This document shows, in pieces, positions 8,295 through 15,547 of a stretch of 26,930 nucleotides of DNA. Below the pieces are notes generated by a model, which was not told the DNA's origin, did no database searches, and saw only the letters and a list, made by a program, of their open reading frames with translations. Where the stretch lies: assembly GCA_964583605.1 (NCBI GenBank), contig CAZOWL010000061.1, positions 1 through 26,930 on the forward strand, given 5' to 3'. A program made the translations under genes and the position numbers. The stretch's first letter is position 1. Every line of letters starts with the position of its first letter. This stretch comes from CAZOWL01 sp964583605 (GTDB taxonomy: Bacteria; Pseudomonadota; Gammaproteobacteria; Chromatiales; Chromatiaceae).

Positions 8295-9608
8295 ATGATA
8301 GATCGTCTGATAACACGGCGCCTGGCGTCGGTCATTGCGGTCGTGTTGGCCTTGCTGCCGACATTGGCCCTCGCCGAAGAGGCGCCGGCTCTGGATACCG
8401 GTGATACGGCCTGGATGCTGGTCGCCACCGCCCTCGTGCTCTTTATGACCCTGCCAGGCCTGGCCCTCTTCTATGCCGGTATGGTGCGGGCGAAGAACGT
8501 CCTGTCCGTGCTGATGCAGTGCTTTGCCATTGCGTCGCTGATGAGCCTGCTGTGGGCCATCTATGGCTACAGCCTGGCCTTTACCGATGGCGGTGGTCTG
8601 AATGACTGGGTCGGCGGCCTGTCCAGCCTGTTCCTCGCAGGAGTGACCGTAGATGCCCTCTCGGGGACCATCCCGGAGTCGCTGTTCATGGTCTTCCAGA
8701 TGACCTTTTTCATCATCACCCCGGCGCTGATCGTCGGTGCCTTCGCGGAGCGCATGAAGTTCTCAGCGATGCTGTGGTTCATGGCCCTCTGGGGTACGCT
8801 GATCTATGTCCCCATCGCCCACTGGGTCTGGGGTGGCGGCTGGATCGGTGGGCTGGGCGCGCTGGACTTCGCCGGCGGTACCGTCGTGCACATCAATGCC
8901 GGTGTGGCCGGCTTGGTCGCAGCCCTGGTGCTGGGTCGGCGACGCGGCTACCCTGGTACCGCGATGCCGCCTCACAACCTCGGTCTCACCGTCGTCGGGG
9001 CATCGATGCTGTGGGTAGGCTGGTTCGGCTTCAACGCCGGCTCCGAGCTGGCGGCCGACGGTACGGCGGCGATGGCCATGACCGTCACACAGCTCTCGAC
9101 CGCGATGGCCGCCCTGACCTGGATGTTCGCGGAATGGGTCCGCCACGGCAAGCCGTCGGTCCTTGGTATCGCTACAGGTGCAGTGGCCGGCCTCGTCGCC
9201 ATCACGCCCGCCTCGGGCACGGCCGGCCCGATGGGCGCCATCGTCATCGGCTTTGCTGCCTCGTTGCTGGCCTTCATCGCCTCGACGATGGTCAAGCGCT
9301 CGCTGGGGTACGACGATTCCCTCGATGTCTGGGGCGTTCATGGGATCGCGGGCATCGTCGGTGCGCTGCTCACAGGTGTGTTTGCCGACGCCGGTCTCGG
9401 CGGTGCGGGCCTGGCGGAAGGGATGACGATCCTCAGCCAGCTGTGGGTACAGCTCATCTCGGTCGTCGCCACCCTTATCTATGGCGGCATCGGCAGTCTG
9501 ATCATCCTGAAGCTGGTCGACTGGACGATCGGCCTGCGTGTGACCGAAGAGGACGAGACCGAGGGGCTCGACATCTCCCAGCACGACGAGCGCGGCTATA
9601 TCCTCTAG
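8295..9608 (+). CDS. amtB: Ammonium transporter AmtB
   Basis: An inner-membrane ammonium channel of 437 residues. An N-terminal signal peptide (about residues 1-27, ending ALAEE) is followed by about eleven transmembrane helices. The pore residues are visible: Asp191 and His199 in DFAGGTVVHINAG, and His349 in DVWGVHGIAGIVG. The 150-residue spacing of the two histidines equals that of the E. coli AmtB twin-His pair (168/318). The cytoplasmic tail (RVTEEDETEGLDISQHDERG) contains the conserved GLD.S.HGE-like segment seen in AmtB proteins. RBS GGGGAT precedes ATG 8295. The partner is GlnK, encoded immediately upstream. Confidence 0.96.
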   Translation: MIDRLITRRLASVIAVVLALLPTLALAEEAPALDTGDTAWMLVATALVLFMTLPGLALFYAGMVRAKNVLSVLMQCFAIASLMSLLWAIYGYSLAFTDGGGLNDWVGGLSSLFLAGVTVDALSGTIPESLFMVFQMTFFIITPALIVGAFAERMKFSAMLWFMALWGTLIYVPIAHWVWGGGWIGGLGALDFAGGTVVHINAGVAGLVAALVLGRRRGYPGTAMPPHNLGLTVVGASMLWVGWFGFNAGSELAADGTAAMAMTVTQLSTAMAALTWMFAEWVRHGKPSVLGIATGAVAGLVAITPASGTAGPMGAIVIGFAASLLAFIASTMVKRSLGYDDSLDVWGVHGIAGIVGALLTGVFADAGLGGAGLAEGMTILSQLWVQLISVVATLIYGGIGSLIILKLVDWTIGLRVTEEDETEGLDISQHDERGYIL

Positions 9609-9707
9609 GTATGTCGTCCGTATCGCGGGGCGGATCTTGGCCAGGGACGGCCTCCGCAGCAGATCCCGCCTCGCTTGTCGGAGTACCGCCTACGGCCGGG
9701 TCGAGCG

Positions 9708-9730
9708 CCGGGTCCGCAGACCGGACCGGG
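9708..9730. terminator. Intergenic hairpin between convergent amtB and speE
   Basis: CCGGGTCCG and CGGACCGGG form a nine-pair stem with one mismatch around the loop CAGAC, directly after the speE stop codon on the minus strand and about 100 bp after amtB. There is no T-run on either side, so it may be a stability hairpin or a weak bidirectional terminator. Confidence 0.35.
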
Positions 9731-10597
9731 CTAGTTTGACGGGTCTCTTTGCAGGGCCCTCTGCACGAACCTCGGCACGGCGAAGGCGGCGCGATGGATC
9801 GCTGCGTTGTAGTAGCTCGTGGCCAAGGATTGCTCATCGGCATCGGCCTCGCGAAAGCCGTCGATGGGACCGTCCTTACAGGCGAGGGTCGCGCTCCACC
9901 AGCCGGACGGATAGATGGGCTGCGGGAAAAATAGGGGCTTGACAGTCGCGAAGCCGACAGCGCGCATGGCCTCGTGCACCTCGCGCAGGAGCCGTTGGTG
10001 ATACAAGGGCGATTCGCTCTGCTGAACGAGCAGGCCCCCTGAGCCGAGGGCACGGTGGCAATCCGCATAGAACCCGGCCGAGAAGAGCCCCTCTGCGGGG
10101 CCGACGGGGTCGGTGCTGTCGACGATGATCACGTCTAGCTGTCCCGGCGGGGCGGCGCGGATCCAGGCGATCCCGTCGGCGAAAAGAAGCTGGGCCCGTG
10201 GATCGCTGTTGGCTGCGGTCAGCTCGGGAAAATACCGCTCGGCGAGCCGCGTGACACGCTCGTCGATGTCGATCTGAGTCGCCGCAACGAGATCCCGATG
10301 CTTGAGGACCTCGCGCAAGGTACCGCAATCCCCGCCGCCGATGATGGCGACCCGCCGCGGTGCCGGATGTATGAAGAGCGCCGGGTGGGCCATCATCTCG
10401 TGGTAGATAAAGTTCTCTCGGTCGCTGACCATGGTGCAGCCGTCGATCACCATCAAGTTCCCAAAATCGGTCGTTTCATAGATGGCGATCGTCTGAAAAG
10501 GCGTCTGCTCTTCGTGCAGCTTGGTGCGGATCCGGAGCGAGAACGCGCTGCCATCGCGCTCGTGGATCTCGGTGAGCCAGTCATTGGGCTTCAGCAT
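9731..10597 (-). CDS. speE: Polyamine aminopropyltransferase (spermidine synthase)
   Basis: Transfers the aminopropyl group of decarboxylated S-adenosylmethionine to putrescine. The 288 residues match SpeE: N-terminal beta-strand domain (SAFSLRIRTKLHEEQTPFQTIAIYETTDFGNLMVIDG), then a Rossmann methyltransferase-like domain with the nucleoside site IIGGGDCGTLREVLKH (about residues 86-101), acidic loop IDIDERV, and the catalytic/diamine motif DSTDPVGPAEGLF (about residues 160-172). ATG 10597 has AGGGG about 9 nt upstream and lies 10 bp after the ArsR-type gene, so it is the last gene of the signalling operon. No speD is in the window. The link between polyamine synthesis and the regulators upstream is unexplained. 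Confidence 0.95.
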   Translation of the reverse strand: MLKPNDWLTEIHERDGSAFSLRIRTKLHEEQTPFQTIAIYETTDFGNLMVIDGCTMVSDRENFIYHEMMAHPALFIHPAPRRVAIIGGGDCGTLREVLKHRDLVAATQIDIDERVTRLAERYFPELTAANSDPRAQLLFADGIAWIRAAPPGQLDVIIVDSTDPVGPAEGLFSAGFYADCHRALGSGGLLVQQSESPLYHQRLLREVHEAMRAVGFATVKPLFFPQPIYPSGWWSATLACKDGPIDGFREADADEQSLATSYYNAAIHRAAFAVPRFVQRALQRDPSN

Positions 10598-10607
10598 TGA
10601 CGGGCCC

Positions 10608-10943
10608 CTACTGCGGGTAGCGGTCGTCGAGATTGGCCGGACACAACACGTCGCGCATGATGCCGATCAGGTCGAGCAACTGATGGTTGCGAATGCGATA
10701 GAAGATCCGATTCGCCTCCTTGCGGGCGACCACGATGTTCTTGTTGCGCAATTGCTCCAAGTGCTGAGAGATGTTGCTTTGCGAGGTGCCGGTGCGCTCG
10801 ACGATCTCACCGACCGACAGCTCGCGATCACCGAGAGAGCACAGGATCTTCCACCTCAGCGGATGGGCCATCGCCTTCAGGGCGTTCGCTGTCAGCACGG
10901 TGTTCTCGTCTTCTTGTAACGAAGGCTCCGGTGATTCGATCAT
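10608..10943 (-). CDS. ArsR/SmtB-family regulator with SqrR/BigR-like cysteine pair
   Basis: A 111-residue winged helix-turn-helix repressor. The core is LKAMAHPLRWKILCSLGDRELSV, the recognition helix TGTSQSNISQHLEQLRNKNIV and the wing VARKEANRIFYRI. From the ATG at 10943, cysteines are at 35 (KILC, helix 2) and 101 (DVLC, last helix), 66 residues apart. This equals the Cys41-Cys107 spacing of the sulfide-responsive repressor SqrR and the comparable pair in BigR. The classic ArsR metal motif (CVC) is absent. The frame extends to a TTG at 10949, but the ATG has AGGAG six bases upstream and starts two bases after the response-regulator stop, indicating translational coupling. Persulfide sensing is inference; targets are unknown. 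Confidence 0.88.
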   Translation of the reverse strand: MIESPEPSLQEDENTVLTANALKAMAHPLRWKILCSLGDRELSVGEIVERTGTSQSNISQHLEQLRNKNIVVARKEANRIFYRIRNHQLLDLIGIMRDVLCPANLDDRYPQ

Positions 10944-10945
10944 GG

Positions 10946-11848
10946 TCAACTCCTCGTCTCGGCTCTTAGGGGGCGGCCCAGGTGGGCCGGCTGAGCGTCT
11001 TGCTCATCCTCATCCTCGAGCTTTGTATATCCAGTCATATCCTTGGCGATACAGATGATGTCGGTGATGTGCCCGAGCGGGTCTTTGAGAGCGGTGCGTG
11101 AGAACAGGATGGGTACACGTCGGCCGTCTTTGGCGATGAAGCGGGCGGCGATCTGTTTCAAGGCGCCGGTGCGGATCAGCGCCTCGAGCCAGATGCCCAT
11201 GAAGGCGCCGGCCTGCTCATCGGCCTCTTCCTCGAAGACGTCGCCGATAGACATGCCGATCAAGTCCGGCTCCTGGTAGTCGAGCATCGCGTAGGCGGCC
11301 GGGTTGGCCATTTTGATATCGCCTTCAGGGGTCAGGACCAACAGGGCCTCGCCCATATAGGTGATGATGTTGGAGAGCGACTGGCGCGCCTGCTCGAGCT
11401 CGGCAGTGCGCTCAGCGACCATCTGCTCGAGCCGGCGGTTGAGATCCCGCTCCTTCTCGATCAGCCGGAAATAGGTGCTGATCTTATTGATGAGCTGGTT
11501 GTCTTCTATGGGCTTGAGTAGATAGTCTACGGCGCCTACGGCGTAACCGCGCTGCTGAAACTCCTCTGACTTGAAGGCCGCGGTCAGAAAGATGATCGGA
11601 ATATCCCGGGTACGCTTGCGGAGCTTCAGAAGCGAGGCGGTTTGAAAGCCGTCCATATCCGGCATCTGCACATCGAGAATGATCAGATCGATATCTGGGT
11701 GCCTGAGGGTGAGGTCGATCGCATCGCGACCGGATATTGCCTCCAGGATTTCAACGCTCAGATGCTTCTGGATGAGCGCCCGCAATGTGAAGAGATTATG
11801 GGCGTGATCGTCGACGATAAGGAGCTTGAATCCTGAGTAGCGATTCAT
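10946..11848 (-). CDS. Response regulator with REC domain, coiled coil and PAS domain
   Basis: A 300-residue cytoplasmic protein. The receiver (about residues 8-125) is complete: acidic pair VDDH, phosphoacceptor Asp in LIILDVQMPDMDG (residue 59 from this start), Thr in IIFLTAAF, Lys in YLLKPIEDN. A coiled coil (EKERDLNRRLEQMVAERTAE) links it to a PAS domain (LSNIITYMGEALLVLTPEGD to the end) that closes with an IICIAKDMTGY PAC-like segment. There is no DNA-binding, GGDEF or kinase output, so it may be a relay that passes signal through protein contacts. A GTG at 11860 is an alternative start; the ATG at 11848 (MNRYSGFKLLIVDD) has AAGG upstream and fits the REC family. It follows the hybrid kinase by a few tens of bases and is its likely partner. 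Confidence 0.88.
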   Translation of the reverse strand: MNRYSGFKLLIVDDHAHNLFTLRALIQKHLSVEILEAISGRDAIDLTLRHPDIDLIILDVQMPDMDGFQTASLLKLRKRTRDIPIIFLTAAFKSEEFQQRGYAVGAVDYLLKPIEDNQLINKISTYFRLIEKERDLNRRLEQMVAERTAELEQARQSLSNIITYMGEALLVLTPEGDIKMANPAAYAMLDYQEPDLIGMSIGDVFEEEADEQAGAFMGIWLEALIRTGALKQIAARFIAKDGRRVPILFSRTALKDPLGHITDIICIAKDMTGYTKLEDEDEQDAQPAHLGRPLRAETRS

Positions 11849-11877
11849 GCCGTGGGGCACCTTGAGTAGCCGCTCAT

Positions 11878-14250
11878 CTAGCCGATGCTCAAAGCCCCCG
11901 GGCTTGGATCGGCTAGGCGATCTGTCTGGGTCGGTTGGTGGTCGAGAAGCCTTCGGAGTGCTGCCTCTAACGCGTCGCGCTCGACGGGCTTGGCCAGCAC
12001 GCCGTCAGCACTTTGGGCGAGACAGAGATCTTGCCAAGGCCGATCCTTGCAGTCGCCCATGATTAGAATTGGAATTTTGTGAACGGCGATTCCGTGCCGT
12101 ACCCGAACGATCCTATCACAGGTGTCCGTTGCCGACATGAGGGCGGCGAGCAGGATCAGAGAGCAATCGACCTCGTCGCGCAAGGTCTCCAAGGCCTCAT
12201 CCGTGTCGGCGGCTGTCTGCACTCGCAGGCCAAACCCCTCGAGCATCGCGGTCACCGCAACCAGGCTTTCGACGTCACGCTCGACGACGAGCACGCAGTG
12301 CGGTGCGAAGCGCGGACGCGCGAGGCCCTGGGCGGCCATCGTCGTCACCGTTGCGGGCGGGGGCGGAGGCTCGATTGTCCAACGGCCGCTGACTTCCGAA
12401 GAGGCCATCTCGCGGGGCAGGTGTAACGTGAAGCAGGCCCCTTCGCCCTCGGCGCTGCTCACGGTGATGCGCCCGCCAAGGAGCTGCGCCAGCTCGCGGC
12501 TGATCGATAGCCCCAGACCGGTGCCTCCGTAGCGCCGGCGCGTCGACCCATCGGCCTGTTGAAAGGCATCGAAGATCACGGACTGCTTGTCCAACGGAAT
12601 CCCGATCCCGGTGTCGGTGACCTCGATGCGGACGGGACAATCGGGATCGTCACCTGTTGCGACACCAAGCTCCACACCTCCCTGCTCGGTGAACTTGACC
12701 GAATTGGATAGAAAATTCTTCAGAATCTGGCGCAGCTTGTCGCGGTCACTCAGGATCCAGATCGGCTCTGCGATCGGCTTGGCGCGCAGGTATAGCCCCT
12801 TCTCGTTGAACAACGGGGCCACGAGCTCCATCAGTTCCTCAATGAGCGATGTCAGCTCGAGCCATTCCAACGTGAAGGTGACCCGCCCTGTCTCGATCAA
12901 GGAGATATCGAGGATGTTGTCGATCATCGTGCGTAGGTCGCAGCCGGCCTCGTGAATCACCTGGGCCTGCCGCTGTTGCTCTGGATCGAGCTCCGAGTGG
13001 CGGTCGGCAAGGAGCTTGGACAGGAGCAGAATCGAGTTCAGGGGGGTGCGGAGCTCATGGCTGATGTTCGCCAGGAACTCGCTCTTGTACCGATAGGATT
13101 GCTCAAGCTCGCGGTGGTGGGCCCTGGCCGCCTGCAGGTGCTCGGCGTGGGTCTTGGCCAGCGCGGTAAGCTGCTCGCCTAGCTCGCGGATCTCACGAGG
13201 TCCCTTCCACGCGAACTGCATTGGCTCGGCGTCGCGCAGGATCCGGCCGATGCCGCCGGTCAGCTCCTGACCGAAACGCTCGGCGCGCGCGGCGATCCAG
13301 CGGGCGAGGACCATCACGGCGACGACCAATGCGAAGACGATGCTGACGACGCGCAAGATCAAGGCGTCGCGAAAGCTATCGATCGGCGACGGATCGACCG
13401 GCCGGCCGACCCACAGCGGTGTCGTGTCCTCGGTCAAGAACATCGGCACCCAGAGCCACTGGTGACCCTGTGCCCCGCGCCATAGAGCCAGTTTGCCGTC
13501 GGCGAAGATCTCTGCCAATCCTGGAAAATCCGCGAATGCCTCGGCGTCGCCGCTGATCGGTTGACCGGGTCGGAGGTAGCCTCCACTGTGATTCACCCAT
13601 AGCGTGTCGCGGTAGAACTGGGCCATCCCGCCGACGTCGATGGTTAGGAGGATCACTCCAGGAGGGGAGGCGGCTTGTGTCGCAGCACCGCCTATCGGGC
13701 TGATGAGATCCAGTGTCAACAACTGGCGCGGGTCGGCGCTTCCGGCGTGCGGATCGATGCGGATTCGGCTCACGAGGACCCCCCCCGGCTGCAACAGCAG
13801 CCCGGCTTCAGCGAACTGCCGGTTAGGCAGGATGGCGGGCTCGCGCAGCGGACGCCACTGCTGAGTCTTCAGGTCGCGGACGAGCCAGAAGCGTTCCTCG
13901 CCGTCATCGGCGAGGAATAGGATCTGAATGATGTCGTGCTGATCCGAGAGGATCTGATTGATCCAGCTGGTGTACCTGGCACGGGCGAGATCCATCTCGG
14001 CCTCCTCGCCTTGCTCGCCGAGGATCAGGCCCGGCTCGGGCAGCTTGGCGAGCAGGCCGATCATCTCATGGCGACTGGCCAGATGCTGATCGAGATCGCG
14101 GAAGTCCGCGCGCAGATTCTGAAGATAGGCCTTCTGGTAGAACATCGTGGTGCGATCCAGCACCAACGGGAGGTTGATCAAGAGCGCGAGGAGCAGTGGC
14201 GAGAGGCCGAAGATCAGCAGCGAGAGGAGGATGAGGTGGCGGAGACTCAC
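11878..14250 (-). CDS. Membrane hybrid sensor histidine kinase with degenerate receiver
   Basis: A 790-residue inner-membrane kinase. TM1 is about residues 6-31, a periplasmic sensor of about 265 residues (probably Cache-like) follows, then TM2 (about 296-317) and a HAMP-like/coiled-coil linker (about 318-388). The HisKA H-box FLANISHELRTPLNS places the phosphoacceptor at His398. HATPase_c has the N-box LKNFLSNSVKF, G1 DTGIGIP, F-box FDAFQQADGS and G2 GGTGLGLSIS. After a Pro-rich linker a receiver-like domain (about 650-770) keeps the lysine (LAKPVE, residue 754) but has Ala702 where the phosphoacceptor Asp should be (SLILLAALMSATD). It therefore cannot be a normal phosphorelay receiver. The start is GTG 14250, with a weak Shine-Dalgarno sequence. 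The ligand is unknown. Confidence 0.9.
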   Translation of the reverse strand: MSLRHLILLSLLIFGLSPLLLALLINLPLVLDRTTMFYQKAYLQNLRADFRDLDQHLASRHEMIGLLAKLPEPGLILGEQGEEAEMDLARARYTSWINQILSDQHDIIQILFLADDGEERFWLVRDLKTQQWRPLREPAILPNRQFAEAGLLLQPGGVLVSRIRIDPHAGSADPRQLLTLDLISPIGGAATQAASPPGVILLTIDVGGMAQFYRDTLWVNHSGGYLRPGQPISGDAEAFADFPGLAEIFADGKLALWRGAQGHQWLWVPMFLTEDTTPLWVGRPVDPSPIDSFRDALILRVVSIVFALVVAVMVLARWIAARAERFGQELTGGIGRILRDAEPMQFAWKGPREIRELGEQLTALAKTHAEHLQAARAHHRELEQSYRYKSEFLANISHELRTPLNSILLLSKLLADRHSELDPEQQRQAQVIHEAGCDLRTMIDNILDISLIETGRVTFTLEWLELTSLIEELMELVAPLFNEKGLYLRAKPIAEPIWILSDRDKLRQILKNFLSNSVKFTEQGGVELGVATGDDPDCPVRIEVTDTGIGIPLDKQSVIFDAFQQADGSTRRRYGGTGLGLSISRELAQLLGGRITVSSAEGEGACFTLHLPREMASSEVSGRWTIEPPPPPATVTTMAAQGLARPRFAPHCVLVVERDVESLVAVTAMLEGFGLRVQTAADTDEALETLRDEVDCSLILLAALMSATDTCDRIVRVRHGIAVHKIPILIMGDCKDRPWQDLCLAQSADGVLAKPVERDALEAALRRLLDHQPTQTDRLADPSPGALSIG

Positions 14251-14360
14251 GCGCGTATCGAGAGGGGTTGGCCGCTTGGTTGGATGCCGGCCCAGGCCAC
14301 CCCCTCCGCTGGTCTGGCCCGGGGCTTCAAACGAGCAATAGCGACCCGCCAGGTGACTCC

Positions 14361-14825
14361 TCAGAGCTTACGTACGAGCTCGAGGACCTGGCTTGCGTGT
14401 CCTTTCGGCTTGACATCGTATAGGGCGTGTCGGATCAGGCCTTGCTTGTCGATGACAAATGTCGAGCGGACGATTCCCATCCGCTTCTCGCCGTGGGCCT
14501 CCTTTTCGCGCCACACATCGAAGGCGGTGCAGGCCTCGCCGTCCGAATCCGCGAGCAGCCGCACGCTAATGCCGTGTCTATCTCGAAATGCCCCGTGGCT
14601 GTCGCAATTGTCGCGGCTGACCCCGAGAATTTCGGTCTCGAGATCCTCGAAATCGGCTTGTAGGTCAGTGAATTCAAGAGCCTCAAGTGTGCATCCGGGC
14701 GTGTCGTCTCTTGGGTAAAAATAGAGCACGACATTCTTCGAGCCGAGGAATTGCGTTAGGTCGACCCGCTCCAGATCGGCATCCGGCAGGGAGAGTGACG
14801 GCGTCTTGTCGCCTGGCTGCAGCAT
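14361..14825 (-). CDS. bcp: Bcp-type thiol peroxidase (PrxQ peroxiredoxin)
   Basis: Reduces hydrogen peroxide and organic hydroperoxides using thioredoxin or a similar donor. The 154 residues match BCP/PrxQ: LQPGDKTPSLSLPDAD at the N-terminus, NVVLYFYPRDDTPGCTLEALEF with peroxidatic Cys45, and ILGVSRDNCDSHGAFRDRHG. The usual resolving cysteine five residues after the peroxidatic one (as in E. coli Bcp) is Leu50 here. Cys74 and Cys99 are the alternatives; a resolving Cys near 80 is known in the atypical 2-Cys BCP of Xylella. ATG 14825 has GGAG about 9 nt upstream. It is 110 bp ahead of the hybrid kinase on the same strand, so it may share its transcript. Confidence 0.92.
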   Translation of the reverse strand: MLQPGDKTPSLSLPDADLERVDLTQFLGSKNVVLYFYPRDDTPGCTLEALEFTDLQADFEDLETEILGVSRDNCDSHGAFRDRHGISVRLLADSDGEACTAFDVWREKEAHGEKRMGIVRSTFVIDKQGLIRHALYDVKPKGHASQVLELVRKL

Positions 14826-15031
14826 GGACGGGTGCTCCGAGGGCCTGTGGTCATGCCTCGGGCAATTTAGGGACGCGCCCGCGGTGCGTCAACTGCTTAT
14901 TGCAGGCGAGCCTGAGAAGGACCATCGTCACCGCGAAGGGCCTAACGCGCTCATGTTGGCCCTGTCGGGATTTGCAGAATGCGCTACCTTTATCGTATCT
15001 CAACGTCAGCGATACGCTAGGGCTGATCCGG

Positions 15032-15547
15032 ATGGCCACCCGACTGATGGCGCTCCGCGCGGATATCACCAGCCTCGATGTTGAGGCGATCGTGAATGCG
15101 GCCAACAGTTCTCTGCTCGGCGGCGGCGGTGTCGATGGGGCGATCCATCGGGCCGCAGGGCCTGAGCTTCTCGAGGCCTGTCGTCAGCTTGGCGGCTGCC
15201 GCCCCGGCGATGCCAAGCTCACACAGGGCTACCGGCTGCCGGCCGCCTATGTGATCCACACCGTTGGGCCCGTTTGGCGCGACGGTCGGCACGGGGAGCC
15301 GGAGTTGCTTGCGTCCTGTTACCGCCGCTCGCTCGAGATTGCGGCCGAGCATGGGATCCGTTCCCTGGCGTTCCCCGGAATCAGCACCGGCGTGTATGGG
15401 TACCCTGTCGCCGAAGCGGCGGCGGTAGCGGTTACGACGGCTCGCTCCGCGGTGGCGGCCTTTGGTGCGCCCGAGAAGGTCATCTTCTGTTGCTTCTCGG
15501 ACGCCGATCTCGCCATCTATCAGGCATTGCTCGCCCAGCCGGAATGA
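15032..15547 (+). CDS. Macro-domain protein (O-acetyl-ADP-ribose deacetylase, YmdB-like)
   Basis: A single macro domain of 171 residues. ALRADITSLDVEAIVNAANSS carries the adenine-site Asp (GDIT-type, here ADIT) and the catalytic-region Asn (NAANSSLLGGGGVDGAIHRAAG). GDAKLTQGYRLPAAYVIHTVGPV and LAFPGISTGVYGYP (phosphate loop) complete the fold. This is the MacroD/YmdB subclass that removes O-acetyl or ADP-ribosyl groups. The frame stays open far upstream (to 14687), but the ATG at 15032 has AGGG nine bases before it and begins exactly at the domain. The stop TGA overlaps the next ATG (ATGA), so it is coupled to the EAL gene. A 6-bp inverted repeat (CGTATC/GATACG, 14994-15016) lies just upstream. 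Confidence 0.9.
   Translation: MATRLMALRADITSLDVEAIVNAANSSLLGGGGVDGAIHRAAGPELLEACRQLGGCRPGDAKLTQGYRLPAAYVIHTVGPVWRDGRHGEPELLASCYRRSLEIAAEHGIRSLAFPGISTGVYGYPVAEAAAVAVTTARSAVAAFGAPEKVIFCCFSDADLAIYQALLAQPE

Noticed and set aside
15274..15543. N-terminal extension of the EAL protein
   Set aside because: It would overlap the macro-domain gene in another frame and adds Arg/Gly-rich shadow sequence; ATG 15544 is coupled to the macro stop.
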